Made by a program: the position numbers and the translations under genes. Below the pieces are notes generated by a model. It saw only the letters and a program-made list of their open reading frames with translations. It searched no databases and had not been told where the DNA came from. Positions 36,981 to 50,000 of a stretch of DNA of 64,000 bases are shown one piece after another. This DNA comes from Kryptolebias marmoratus (Eukaryota > Chordata > Actinopteri > Cyprinodontiformes > Rivulidae), in contig NC_051434.1 of the NCBI RefSeq assembly GCF_001649575.2, forward strand, positions 7,407,624 through 7,471,623, given 5' to 3'. Within the stretch, counting starts at the first letter, position 1, and every line of letters starts with the position of its first letter.

Positions 36981-38239
36981 TTTTTGTGTAAATTCAGATC
37001 ATAGCAATTTGTTTCTGATGAAACTCACGAAGTCAATGATGGCAACATTCCCTTTGATTTTTATGTTAGCATTTCATATTTCACTCTACATTGCACCTCA
37101 GAGTGCAAGCTGTACTCCTTTCAGGTGTGTTTTCATGGATCACGTGCATGTGTGTGTGTGTAGGTGCAGCAGCTGTGGAAGCTGGTTCCTGTCTGTTGTC
37201 TACGGGTCAAAGGTCGGCAGCTCAACTGTCACATTTACTCCGTCACAGGGTCTGCCTTGTCTTACGACAGTGGTGTGAGGTTTAAGGTCCACTGGCGACA
37301 CTTGACCCTCCGTTGTGGGCAGCATGTGAGCCAGCAGGAGACTGACAGGGCAGGGCTAAAAAATGGCAGCCAACACAGGGGTCGAAGAGCCAAAGGTCCA
37401 TGAAAGGAGTCACTGGGATTAAGAAAACACAGGCAGGGTGACGGAGGAGAACCAAAGGAGAGGACAACTTCTCTAGGAAGCATCTGGGTCTCTTTTAGGC
37501 TTTCATACTTTCCCTTTCCATATTTCTCTCTTTCACACCTGACTCTTCCTCACTTGCTCGCTCTGCTGAGCTGTTGGCTTTTGGCAAGGCTGTCCGTTCC
37601 CCCCTCTCGCTCCGTGATGGAGTGGTGACTCGAGGAGTGAAGGAGCGATGAAGCGATGGAGGCCTGAAGCAAAAGGAAACGCTCCCCTCCCTCTATTGGG
37701 ATCTTTCACAGAACCTACATTTCTGTGTGATTAATTCATCGCCTGTTAGAAAAGTTACAGACTGTCTATGGAGCCTTTTTGGATACATACTGTAGCTCAC
37801 CTGAAGTCATGGTAAAAGTGCATACACCATCCGTCGGATGTTTTAGGAATAAGGTCATAAGCCAATATGGCTACAGATAATCAATAATAAATTACACATT
37901 ACTCTGTACTACCATTTACTCAAAAAAACAGAACTCCGTTTGGACTGAGGTTTGTGCTTTGACCAGGTAATTACAGCATCTGGATTTTCCTTTCTCTTGT
38001 TTTTGTTGCAGATTTACTGCATGTCTCGATTTAACAAGCTTTGACAAATGGCCTCACATTTGACTCAATGATACTTCAGAATATGATGAGCTTGTGGTTG
38101 TCTCAATAACTTCAAGGTCCCTAAGCTGAAATAAAAAGCACAAATCATCAACACTTCTCCACCGTGTTTGACAGTTGGTTGAGATCTTTGTGCTGATGTG
38201 ACGCATTTGTTTGTTTGTTTTCCTGTTTTGGTACTTTCC
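36981..38239. other. Unique DNA, no gene supported
   Basis: The segment 37160-37480 has open frames in several registers (61-89 codons) and is GC-richer, but no domain or convincing splice pattern is seen. 37540-37690 is also GC-richer. Confidence 0.35.
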
Positions 38240-39043
38240 ACTGACACACACACACACATATATATAAAAAAAAAAATTCCCTTCTTACCCTCCGCGGGTG
38301 GTCTTTGTTTCATCCTCTGAGCTCGGGTCCTCTACCAGAGGCCTGGGAGCTTGAGGGTTCTGCGCAGTATCTTGGCTGTNNNNNNNNNNNNNNNNNNNNN
38401 NNNNNNNNNNNNNNNNNNNNNNNNNNNNNNNNNNNNNNNNNNNNNNNNNNNNNNNNNNNNNNNNNNNNNNNNNNNNNNNNNNNNNNNNNNNNNNNNNNNN
38501 NNNNNNNNNNNNNNNNNNNNNNNNNNNNNNNNNNNNNNNNNNNNNNNNNNNNNNNNNNNNNNNNNNNNNNNNNNNNNNNNNNNNNNNNNNNNNNNNNNNN
38601 NNNNNNNNNNNNNNNNNNNNNNNNNNNNNNNNNNNNNNNNNNNNNNNNNNNNNNNNNNNNNNNNNNNNNNNNNNNNNNNNNNNNNNNNNNNNNNNNNNNN
38701 NNNNNNNNNNNNNNNNNNNNNNNNNNNNNNNNNNNNNNNNNNNNNNNNNNNNNNNNNNNNNNNNNNNNNNNNNNNNNNNNNNNNNNNNNNNNNNNNNNNN
38801 NNNNNNNNNNNNNNNNNNNNNNNNNNNNNNNNNNNNNNNNNNNNNNNNNNNNNNNNNNNNNNNNNNNNNNNNNNNNNNNNNNNNNNNNNNNNNNNNNNNN
38901 NNNNNNNNNNNNNNNNNGATACTGCGCAGAACCCTCAAGCTCCCAGGCCTCTGGTAGAGGACCCGAGCTCAGAGGATGAAACAAAGACCACCCGCGGAGG
39001 GTGAGAAGGGAATTTTTATATATATATATATATGTGTGTCAGT
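38240..39043. mobile_element. Two outward-facing LINE 3' ends flanking an assembly gap
   Basis: The arms 38240-38371 and 38918-39043 are inverted copies (about 95 bp of element sequence with one mismatch seen, then TA/TG tails, both ending GTGTCAGT). Each arm encodes the same C-terminus, ILRRTLKLPGLW and a stop: minus strand with stop at 38334-38332, plus strand with stop at 38955-38957. After the stop come a short 3' UTR and TTTTTATATATA tail. From memory this end belongs to a fish LINE with a restriction-like endonuclease (R4/Rex6 type). The arrangement is either two copies head to head or an assembly artefact. Confidence 0.75.
38380..38917. other. Assembly gap (538 N)
   Basis: All bases are N. 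Open frames crossing it in all registers are artefacts. Confidence 1.
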
Positions 39044-39084
39044 ATATATATATATATAAGAGATAGAAAGAGAGAGAGAGAGAT
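39018..39084. repeat. TA and GA microsatellites
   Basis: (TA)n at 39018-39033, GTGTGTCAG, (TA)n at 39043-39058, then (GA)n near 39065-39083. Confidence 0.85.
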
Positions 39085-41573
39085 GTGTCCGTTAACTTGA
39101 GCGGATACTGCAAGTATGGACATTTAAATCCAATTTCTCTTTAACTTTGCCTCATGCTTTGTTACTTTTTTATTCACTTTGATGAGCCATTTGTTTAAAA
39201 TTGGACCAATTAGTTTCTGTAATTTGGTCAATTTAGCCATTTCGCCACGTCCTTGGGGTTTTCAGCTCTTGGAAATCCCAATATTGCTTTTCCATTTGAT
39301 GTCCTATCATTGAGTTGGGTGGAGGAAGAGGGGGTATGTTTGGTTTGAGGGTTGTGCAGGTTGTGGCAGGAGGAGAAAAACCATCAACCGTTCGATATCA
39401 TAATGGTGCATTACATCTCCAAAAGCTCCCAATGCGTCGCAGCCAGCAACCCCCGAGGTCAGACATAATATCTATTAGCTGTTATAGAAGCATGTGTGCT
39501 CTGAGCGGAGGGTCTGTTTCTCAAATTCTCTCCCAAAGGCATCATTGTTTAATTGCAGGCAGAGTGGATACAAAGGGTTAGGAAGGGTTAGCCTTGATGC
39601 GAAGCAGTTGGATGGATCCAGGCCACTATTTCGCCATTAGACTGAACCAAGAATTTGGGTATCGATCTTCAGTCTTCATTTACATCTAATAGGCTGCAGA
39701 ATTATCACAGCTCTAATGAAGATTTGAAACTCATACGGCTGGATCTGGAGTGACCTCGGCGTTGGGAAGATGTGTGGTTACACGTCGCTTTGTGCTCCAT
39801 TCTGTCTCATTAAATAGTGACATCCATGCAGCAAGCATAACTTCAAGCTAGCATAATTAGCTCCCACCTACAATTAAGGAGCCTCTCGTGTCTCAGCGCT
39901 ATCTGATTGTTTTGCTGTGTTATTAACTTTCGCTGGGGAAAATGCCGATCCTGTTTCTCTGCGGTTCGTCTCCTCAGTGCAGCGCTCATTCCAGCCTAAA
40001 TGCTTCTGGTGTTTATGTTTTATAATTCTTTATAACTGTCTCTTTTAAGAGAAACAGACTGTTTATAAGTGATTACTCAATATATCTCCTGTCCGCATGT
40101 GGGGGTAGATGATTAAACTGTGTCAACAATAAAATACTTCTTAAATCTATTTTCAGCCAGCAGATTCTCTGACACATCATCTTTCACTCTGGTGCCTTGT
40201 AGATGTGCTTAAATGGCTCCTTTATCAGCTTGCAAAATGAGCACTTAATTGAGATACACGGTGTTTGTCTTGCGCTGAATACGCTAACATTATATCGATC
40301 TCGAGGCCTTGTTTATGTCACATTTGACGGAGCATGATCAATTCTGTCCTGGCACTTTGATTGATCACAGATGTGCTGTCACAAGTATTGATTCGGGCTA
40401 TGCTTAGAATAATGCCACCATCCTAAATAGGGTGAATAAAAAAGAAGAAAAATAAACAAAAAAAAAACATGCTGAGCTGGTTTGATTTGTTCCCTTCTGG
40501 TAAACTCTTTGTGTGTTTGTCTGCATTTTTGCATTTCTCCTGCTCTCCTCTCTAAATTTACTCCAATGAACCTCCATGTCTCCCTCTTGGCCCAAGTTAC
40601 TCCCTTTTGCACATTGTTCCTCCTCCCCTCTCTGTCTCTGTTCATTATCCCTCCTTCCCCAACTTCTTGACTTGTCATTTTTCCAAAGGCCCCCCCTTCC
40701 GATCTCCTCTGTGCATCTGTGAATTCTCTCCATGGCGTTGCCCCTGTACAGCCACACTCTTCACTCCATCCATCTTTGTCTCTCTCCTGCCTCACCCAAC
40801 TCCCCTCATCCATCTCTCCTGCTCCCTTATTCATATCCTCTGAGCTTTCTCTCTTCTCTCGGCTGCGTGTCACGGCAACCAAGTGTCTCCTTGACCCTCT
40901 GCAGTAAAACCGTGCGCACGCATTGCTGAAAAACTGCAAAAGAAGTAAATTGTTTGTAAATTCTATCTACTTATCTTCTGCTTTACATATTACACTGGGT
41001 TATGTTGAGTGTTTTCTCATTCAGTCTTGTGGACAATAAGGTTTATGCTGAAGTTCTTGCATGAGTGTTTTCTGGTTATGAAAGATGCAGTTCTTCTTCC
41101 CAAAGATGCTTGTTGGGGGTTTGGGTCAGAGCTCTCCACAGTTCAGTGAAAATATTCTACAACACTGGGATTCGTTAGGGGTGTCCCGTGGTTTAAAGGT
41201 TGCTAAAGATGTGTCATGTTTGTGTAACTAGACAACTTGGGTGGACATTATTTGAAGCAAAGACAAACATCCATCTGGCCTGCACACCAATAAGACTTAT
41301 TCTACAGCTTGTCAGATCAGATAGCAAAAAAAAATGCAAATTATAAAATGTAAGGTTTCCAAATAGTTTTTAAAACTTTTTAGAGCTTTAAATATTTCAT
41401 GAACTCAGCCCTATAAAATTTTAATTACTCTGCAGGCTTGAAAAGGCTCTTGAAAAGTGAACAAATTAGAGAAAATACAAGTAAACTCACCGTGGGACTG
41501 ACTTTTTCCCTCACTAAGTCTTACTTGTTGCTCTGATATCAAAGTCCTGAAAAGAAAATGAAAACCAACACCT
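39085..41573. other. Unique DNA; candidate conserved noncoding block and polypyrimidine island
   Basis: 39240-39990 is repeat-free, mixed in composition and rich in homeodomain-type cores (GCATAATTAGCTCCCAC, CAATTAAGGAGCC), a good candidate conserved element. 40550-40880 is strongly pyrimidine-rich. A 186-codon minus-strand frame (40379-40939) covers it and is judged spurious. A half X-box (GTGTCACGGCAAC) is at 40867-40879. Confidence 0.35.
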
Positions 41574-41613
41574 GTGTGTGTGGGTCTGTGTTTGTGTGTG
41601 TGTGTGTGTGTGT
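41574..41613. repeat. (TG)n microsatellite, interrupted
   Basis: TG-rich run with about 10 perfect units at 41594-41613. Confidence 0.85.
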
Positions 41614-44600
41614 GAAGTGTGGTGGACTATTTGGCTCTTGACTTTAATTTGTCAGCAGATATGAGGGTAAACAGTTTATTTGGGGGGGACAAAAGCTTAA
41701 AAAAAACATTTTGGTCATTTTTGAAAAATGAAAAAGTTTCTTTGTTTTCTTTTGAATCTTCATTGAAAGAGGCACATGTTTTCCTACAAATAATCACATG
41801 TGAAAAACATGATAAATTCACTTTTTTTCTTAAAGGATACAAACCTATGAGTTACTGTAAGTTAATGACTAAAACTTAGTCAAATCTGCATTTAAGAATA
41901 ACCTTTTGAAGCTTAAAGTTTGTACAGAGCAGATATCAACTTAAACTCTTTTTACATTGCTTCATTTTTCATCCACGTTACAATCTTCTGCTTTAGAGAT
42001 AAACAGAAGATTAGGTGGATTCTTATCTGTTTTAAATGCAAAAACAAGTTCTTGTGCCTGTTACTTACTGCACTGAGTGATTTAGGGAGCTTGTGCTAAG
42101 AAGAAAGGTTTGAACACTGCTGCTGGAAGGATTGATGAGGAAGTTTCTGCTGTGTTTGGAAGCAGAGTTTCTTACAGTCATACCTGCATGGATAAAATAA
42201 CTACATAATACAATACTCATCAATATATCCCCATGACAGGCTTCACAGTCCATTGTCCTGTCAGTTAACAAAACTCTTTTAAAGGTGGCGCTGATTTATT
42301 TTAATCAGCTACCTCTGTAATTATGAATCAGTGTGAATCCCATGACAGTGTTAGCTTCTGACGAGACAAAAGAAGTAGTCTGGAGTGCAGGGAACAAAGA
42401 TTAACTTGGAAAAATATCACCACCCAGCCTAGATCTGTACATTTTCTGTGTCGTACACAATGATCAAACAAGGAAGCAGAATCAGATAACAGGCTTGCAG
42501 TCTGGATTGGACTAAACACAGAGAAGGTGGATTATTCAAGCAGAAAAAGAGAAGCATGCCTTTGTATAATCTTACTCAACATCTACAGAGAGTAATTCCA
42601 CCTGCCTATAGACAGACCTTGAGTCATGGGGGGAACACTTCCGTTCTCGCCTCTGGGAGTACAAATCCTGGGGCTTTTTTCTCTTTAGCTCCTTTCTGCT
42701 CCAGGCAGATTGGCCTCATCCTGACTGCAGGCGGTAGTTTTCCAGCTTATAGGGACATTGCTTATAGGGACAATTAGTTTACTGCACACTCTCATTCCAT
42801 TTCTTGCGCGATCAATTTTCCTTAATTGGTTTCTTGTAAAAAGAGGTCATCCTTCCATTAAAAATCCCATTACTTAAAACCATGCCAGCCCAGGATACAA
42901 CTCTATCCCAGCAGTGTTTAAACAGCTGGAGCTCTCAGACCAGCAGTCACAGATAACTGCTGTTTATTTTAGGCAACAGCACGTAAATGGTCATTATCAA
43001 AAGGGGAAAAACAAAATGTGGAGTGAAGGTTCCCCCAATTATCCTTCTGTTTACATCTCATGATGGATTTAATACAGTTCAGTTAAAAAAAGAAAAACAT
43101 TGTTAAACTCCTGGCATTACTTTTAGGTTTTAAAGCAATAGATTAGATGTTTTGAAGTAAATTAATATATCATCTCTTGTAGACAGCTTTTTGAATATTT
43201 TTTATCTTTACCTAAAACAGTTTTTTCAAGTTTCTGTTGAGGAAAATTATTCTGAAATTGTTCCTGTATTTTTAAACAGTTTTTCACAGACTGGGGAACC
43301 TCTGCCCATCTTTACTTCTGAGCGATTCAGCCTCTTTAAAATGTTTTTTATACCCAGTCCTTCTACTGATCTTCTGCCAATTAACTTAATTATTTGCAAA
43401 ATGCTCTTCTAGCTGTTTCTTATTCGTATCACTTACTTTTACAATCGTTTGTTCCACTGTTCCAACCTACTTTAGTTGTGTTGCTGCTATCATGTTCAAA
43501 ATTACCAATTATTTTCCTAAAAAATGTAAAATTTCTTAGTTTGAACATTTGATGTGTTCACTATGATCCACTGTGAATAAAATGGGGGTTTATGAGACTT
43601 GCAAATCACTGCATTCTGTTTTTGTTTACATTTTAAACAAACTTTTTTTGGAATTAAGTTTGTCTTCTATATTAAAAATCAAATATAATGAAGATAGTAA
43701 TTAAAGTTATTTAAATCTGTGGAAAAATACATAGCAAGAATGCAAAAGTCCTGTCACTCCCCCCCCTCCAACACTTTTTCTTTTTCTTCCTCTCATGTCT
43801 GTCTCTTCAATTTTTGCTTTTCTTCTCTTTCAACAGAGCAGGGCCAATTAGAGAACATCCCGTGTTCCTTCTTGGCTCAACCAAGGCGCTCTCCAGGGCC
43901 ACTAATTAAACACAACCAATCCTCCTCTCTATTTCTTCCTTTCTTCTTTCTGTCTGCTGTCCCTTCCCTTCATCTGTCTCGTGTTCTCTTCCTCACAGCA
44001 ACCTCTTTCTATCTGTCTCCTCTCTTTTCACAGCTCTTCACTCCTCGCCCTCTTTGCCTGTTTGTCACGGCAGAGGTTTGATATTCACATTGGGACGGTC
44101 TTCAGAGTCAATCTGTACAAAGCACCAGACTTGTTATCGCCTTCAGATCTGACAGAGCTGCTCCTTTTTTATCCACGGCCCTCCAGAACCACTGTTTCCT
44201 GCTGTCCACAGCTGAGCCCGCTGACGCGACAACTGCTCCTGTTAACGGGCCAGTCATCCGCTGCTCTCGTGTTTCCCCTCTCACTTTCCTTTCCGCGCTC
44301 ATCACTTCCTGTCAGGACGCAGTGAATTAAACACAGGCAGCTTCTCAAATGCTTTCACCTGGCAAAACATTTGTTTTCTAACTGTAAATGTTGGCATAGA
44401 AAAACAGGAGGCATCTGTTGTTCCCATATTTTTGTATAATAATCCAAGAAACTTGATTAGACAAACATATGATCCAGCAATTGTGTTTATTCTCATTAAA
44501 CACTGATATTTGTTTTTGGCTGCTGTGCAAACGAATCCTGTAATAAGCAAGGAAGAAATACCAGCAGACACCACAAAATGTTTGTCTTTGCAAACTTCCC

Positions 44601-44784
44601 ATCATAGGAAATAACAACAGGGGAAAGCAATTTTTATGATTATGAAAGAAAAAAAATACTGAAGCTTTCAATAAAAGAGAAAATAGTATTACAAGCAAAT
44701 TTCTCACAATCAAAGCAAAACATGACACCGAGGACAGGTTTTGCTCATTCTGATTCATGTAGTTTCTTGTTTCAATCAGTTGTT
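41614..44784. other. Unique DNA with a polypyrimidine island, no gene
   Basis: 43750-44070 is C/T-rich; overlapping plus-strand frames of 114-120 codons come from its lack of stops. 42540-42990 is mixed in composition. No exon recognised. Confidence 0.35.
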
Positions 44785-44905
44785 TGTGTATTTGTTTGTG
44801 TGTGGGTGTGTGTGTGTACGTGTGAGTGTTAATTTGTCAGTCTGTTAGCAAAATATCTCATGGACCGCCGGAGAGAGTTAAACAAAACTTTCAGATTTCC
44901 CTTAG
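44785..44905 (-). repeat. Interspersed repeat family A, copy 10 (fragment)
   Basis: A TG-rich lead is followed by GTCAGTCTGTTAGCAAAATA, TCTCATGGACCGCCGG and AACAAAACTTTCAG, the inverted 3' part of family A. Confidence 0.6.
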
Positions 44906-45925
44906 AGATGGGCTGGCTGCAACAAACTAAAACTAATGTGCTTCAAAATCTTTCTGAATCTTTTCTGTGCTTGTTTTCCCTTATTCTAAACGACTGTAAA
45001 ATAAAAGAAAAGAAATCTCCTTTCCCTTTAGACGTGTAGAAATTCCCAAGTGTCCCACAGATGTACGTACATATTTGCGTTTTAATAGTTTAAAGGAGCC
45101 AGAAACTGATGAGATTAAAGCTAAAATACACCTGAATGGAGTTAGAGCTGTTGTCCAACCTGGTTAGTAATCTTTTGAGTGGTGAGGACTGAAAATCCAT
45201 GAAGGCAAAATAAAGAGTCAGTTGTGTCTGAATCTGTAGATAATACATCATTTGAATTTCATTTCACTTTCCTCTGTTGTATGAAAGCAGTGGTAACATA
45301 ACCAGACATAGGATTTATTTCTGCACAACAGCTGCTAGCATAAACACCATGGTCAGTAACTCCTTTAATTAGTTGTGCAATTAATTTGTTATTTCATTGG
45401 TTCTATTAATTGAGAGGCTGATAGTCGAGATCGATGGATTTCAGTGTGTCTCGTTACAGATTTTTCCATTACCCCTTTTAGATTTATCACACCATATGCT
45501 TGATTTGTCTTCTTGCAAAATGCATGAGTGTTGACTGAGTAGTTCTGTCTCAGATTGAACATGATGAGTTGTGCACGTACCAGAAATGATGATTCGCCAC
45601 ATCTGACTGCACATCTAATACCAACACTGGGCAAAAAAACTTCAGGATCTGGATGCATGAAATCCCTATTCAACGCTGGAAATGTACCATACTCTGGACG
45701 TAGACAAACCTGAGGCCCTGCAGCACATTTCTTTGATTTAAATAAAGAACTGTAATCATTCAGTCTACTAGCTTTAATGGTGTGGCAGCAGTATTGGTAA
45801 GTTTATTAACTATGTTAATTTGGTGGCTTTGTTGCAGGTTTTTCTTTCAGCGTCATGACTGTGATTGTTTCTCTGATGCAGCTCCATTTGTTTTACATGA
45901 AGGTGCAGATCCAGAGTCATCTCCT
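44906..45925. other. Unique DNA, nothing recognised
   Basis: Ordinary AT-rich sequence with no exon. Confidence 0.4.
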
Positions 45926-46120
45926 AAAGCAGGGCTCCACTGTCCTGGAAGTTTTAGGTTTTCTGCTCCAACACACCTGATTTAAATGGTTTAATTGCCT
46001 CCTCACTGGATCATCAAGTTCTCCAGAAGCACATCCACAAGTCAGTGGACAGGTGTTTTAAAGCAAGAACACATCTAAAGCATGCAGGAGAGCAGCCCCC
46101 TGAGGAACGGAAGTTCACAC
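45926..46120. mobile_element. hAT-like MITE, copy 2
   Basis: Shares with 17677-17868 the order TCCACTGTCCTGGAAGTTTT, CCAACACACCTGATTTAAAT, then inverted ACAGGTGTTTTAAAGC, ACATCTAAAGCATGCAGG and AGCAGCCCCCTGAGG. Left terminus eroded. Confidence 0.65.
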
Positions 46121-46737
46121 GTGTCCTAAAAAAAAACCCAGGGCAAGATAAACCTGCTTTTTATTTTAGGGCTGTATTTGAGGATTAAAGGTTCTCCTCG
46201 TCATTATGTTATGATATGATGAATGCTGACTCATGCAGTCACAGTAGAGGTTTGGACTAGAATTGGGTTTTTGATCCCAACTACAGCCGAACAGGTGCTT
46301 TTTTCTTCCAGAGCATGGTGCCTTTCAAAGGGGTAAACAGGGATTTCATGTGTCAAACACCATCACAACTCATGTAACACTACAGATGCTTTTGGATCAC
46401 AGCAAATATTTCAAGGGTTTTGTAACTTTTTTTTTTTTTACAAGCACATCCTCTTTTTTGTGCACACAGTGAGGGAACGGTACACAACTGTAGTTCATAG
46501 TTGTTTCCAAGATTTTTGTTTTTCTGACCATAAAAAATGTACTCTGTGAAAGAAGGGAAACCTTAGATGACATAATTATGATTGGTTGATCTTTGGTAGA
46601 ATGTTGGAAAAATAAACAATAGTCCATAATGTTAATGCCCTTCCACAATACTCCTGATATATGATTAAAACTGAGATTTTCTGATGCATTTGCATCTTTC
46701 CACCACATTCAAATGGTGCTCTTAAGGAGAAATACAC
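46121..46737. other. Unique DNA, nothing recognised
   Basis: Contains ATGCATTTGCAT (46684-46695), which includes an octamer motif, within a 103-codon minus-strand frame of no known family. Confidence 0.35.
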
Positions 46738-47045
46738 TGTACAGGTGCTGGTCATAAAATTAGAATATCATGAAAAAGTAGATTGATTTCAGTAATTCCA
46801 TTTAAAAAGTGAAACTTGTATATTATATTCATACATTACATACAAACTCATATATTTCAAATGTTTATTTCGTTTAATTTTGATGATTACAAATGACAAC
46901 AAATGAAAATCTCAAATTCATCATATCAGAAAATTAGAATATTACTGAAGACCAATAAAAACAAAGGATTTATAGAAATGTTGGCCAACTGAAAAGTATG
47001 AACATGAAAAGTATGAGCATGTACTGTATTTAAGAAAAACCTGAC
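46738..47045 (+). mobile_element. Tc1/mariner-like DNA transposon, 5' end fragment
   Basis: Starts CTGTACAGGTGCTGGTCATA, then AAATTAGAATATCATGAAAA, AATTCCATTTAAAAAGTGAA, AACTTGTATATTATATTCAT and ends with GTTGGCCAACTGAAAAGTAT. This matches, from memory, the terminal part of a widespread fish Tc1/mariner-group element. No transposase frame and no opposite terminus remain. Confidence 0.7.
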
Positions 47046-50000
47046 CAAACCTTAGCAATAGTGTCTATCTGCAGACCAGAGGGAGAATCTCTACCAGTTA
47101 GGGTAAGGAGTTACAATACATGAACAATTTATGACCTAAAACAATGGATACAATTGTCTTGCTTTATCTCAATTCTGTCACCATATAACTTTGCTCATTT
47201 GCAAAAAATGTTAATAACTTAGTGAAAATTGTACACAGAATCAAGAGCTCTGGATATTCTTCTTCTGTATTTTCATATGTTGTTGTTCTGATCACCTACT
47301 GGCGTGGCATGGGTATTTCTACCCTTTTGTTTAAAATTCAGCTTTTTATCCAGTAGAAGATTATTTTATGAATGGAGAACAGAATTTTGAGAAAAACTTA
47401 AGTAGATTGGGCCTTAAACAAACACAGAGTCCACTCAGGTGTTGGTAAGAACTAATTTTCAGCCCAATATGGAGTTGAAAGAACAACAGTTTTTATGTAC
47501 TTAGAACTATGAATGTTTCTGTGAACTTCTCCTGAACTGAAACTACTGGGAGCAATAAATTTGTTGTAATTCATGACGATCGATTTCTACATATTCATAT
47601 TTTGTGGATATTTATATCTGTGGCTAACTCTTGTTGAGCACTTTATGTCCCAGTACATCATTCGATGTAACACCGCTCTGCCGGTGATGTCCGGCAGATA
47701 AACACCACCCGTAGGGATGGGAGTGTCAGGAAGGAAAAAGATTGCTCTGAGGCTCGCTTTGTCAACAATTGATTGATAAGACGTTTTGTTTCCATGACGC
47801 CAACCAGATTGCCCAACTCTCTTCCTCATTCAATCCCCGGTTCGCGGAGCAAAACTAATCCTAACTAAACTCCCAAGATTCCTCCCATCCCCCAGCCCAC
47901 TCCTCTTTCTCTCACTCCCCTGCTTCCTCTGCTCTGTCATTCTTGAAGTGGCACTAATCCTCCCCCCTTCTCTCTTTTTCATCGCCCCTTTCCTCCCCTT
48001 CAAGTTTTTATGATCTGTCGCTACCAGACCAAAACTAATCTTCCGCCTCCCTCGATGTGTTCTTACCCTCCCTCACTCCTCTCTGGGTCTTCCTTCTTCG
48101 CTCTGACATCCTACTGTTATTCACCTTAGACCATAACTGTATTTACCTCTCTCGCTGCTCCCTCCTCACCCCGGCACATCTTTGCTTCTCTCTAAGTTAT
48201 ATTGACAGCCAAGCTTTTGAGAAAAAAAGGGCTCAGGTGAAAGCTGCTGGCTTGTGTGTGATGCTGCTACCCAAAACATCTAACACAAATTGACTTCATC
48301 TGACACTTTGTATCACAGAGCTGTGCTTGAAAGAAGATGTAGTGTGTAACGGTGTTCTTCCACCTTTCAAACAGGAGACAGTGGGAGTGCAGAGGGAACA
48401 AAACAGAGCTTAAGGTTTTGACTTATCTCCAGCCGAGCTGAATTCAGAAATCCTCGGACATCTTATTCATGAACTGATATGCATTCATGACTCCAGACAG
48501 TAATAGATTAATTTGCTTGCCATGAAAAAAGGCCCTGCAATTTTAGCAGGGAGTGTGGATGCAGAAAGAGCTTAGGTCCTTCGGCTCATTCTGTACAACT
48601 CTGTTACAAAATATCTGCCTTAGCAGCATAATTATCAGAGCTTTTTTCAGGTCCTCAGCCACCGACAGCATATGAAAAGACCCCAATTAAGCAATTATCT
48701 TTAAAGGTAGAGCCTAATTCAGTCATCTGAGCTCCAAAGAAGGATTGCCGGAGAAGACCGGGTTGCCTGACAGCTAATTCAGAAAGAGAGGCTAAAAGCA
48801 TTAAGATTCAGATAAAAATGGAGAGGGCTTGTCATCTCACAACATTCTGAAAAATTATGATAACAGAGTCCGTATATCACAGTCTTGCCAGAAAAGATTA
48901 GTTTCTGTATGCATGCCGTGGACATTCACGATGCTAGATCGCATATGCCTTCTTTCCTCTGATTTTTATTTGAGCAGATTTTACTTAGAAAACTCAATTA
49001 CCTTTGATACTCTGTAGTGGTTTGTGTCTCAATAGATGTCTTTTGTAGCTCCTTTGTTTAACTGTGGCTAAATGCTGCTGTCATTTCATTTGTCTTTTTT
49101 CAGCCTCGCTTATGCAGAAAGTCCCTGGCCTCTTGTTGTGATTATCCAATATATGGCTATATAAAGTAAAATAGAAATTTATTAGAAACACAAGGGAACA
49201 TTTTGACACTCATTTTCCATTTTGAGATTAAATATGAGTTTGTTTTGTATTATTAGCTGGCTTATAGGCACATTGGATTAATATACACCCTGTCTTCCTA
49301 AGACGTGACATTAAGACACTAATAAAAAGGTGAAATTAATAACTTAAATATAAGCTGCATATGAGTGGTAACTGAAAAGAAAAGTGCTGACGTGGTGCTC
49401 AGGACAAGCTGCTGGCTTCCTGAGATTCATAACATTTAATAACTAGTATTTCATAATGTTCTGAAAGTAAATGGACTGTCTTATAATAGGAATGAATTGA
49501 CTGTAATTGGATTTGAATCTGAATCTGAACTGGATTTATGATTTAGACTTGTTTTGTTTCTTTTGTGTATTGCCCTGATATGACTTTTCTTGTAAATTGG
49601 AGCCATGTAAACAATGAATTTAATTAAATTATACAGTACTGAAGGGAAATATTCTTGTATTTCTACTCTATTTTTAAGCACTTCAGCACAATTGTCCTTA
49701 ACTGTTGTTTGTGACCTTTCCAGAGAATACAGTGTTTTTGCTACTGGTTGCTTAGTTATGTTCAGAGCTTTCTGTCTCTGCAGCTGTATCAATCTCAATT
49801 GTCTGCATTCAGCTGTTTGTCAATGTGTCTACACCACTGGGGCAAAGTGAAATTATAGAGGAGTTTACCATCGTCTCTCCTCTTGAGTTTATAAAGCAGC
49901 AGACAGTGACAGTTCAGGCTTTTTGTAACTTTCTGTTGTTGTACTCCTTTATATGTACTGTGTGTTCGAATGAGACCGAAAATTAATATTTTGCTTTTGC

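Noticed and set aside
37164..37403. A 79-codon plus-strand frame in GC-richer DNA, considered as an exon
   Set aside because: No convincing acceptor/donor pair in frame and no family resemblance. Other registers are open as well, which suggests composition.
38285..39004. Frames of 217-224 codons in several registers
   Set aside because: They consist mostly of N translated as X across the assembly gap, with only LINE 3' end sequence at the borders.
40379..40939. A 186-codon minus-strand open frame, the longest without N bases
   Set aside because: It lies over a polypyrimidine island, so the complementary purine-rich strand lacks stop codons. The protein is low-complexity (E/R/G-rich) and has no recognisable domain.
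43719..44325. Overlapping 114- and 120-codon plus-strand frames
   Set aside because: S/L/F-rich translations of a C/T-rich stretch, overlapping each other in different registers, with no domain.
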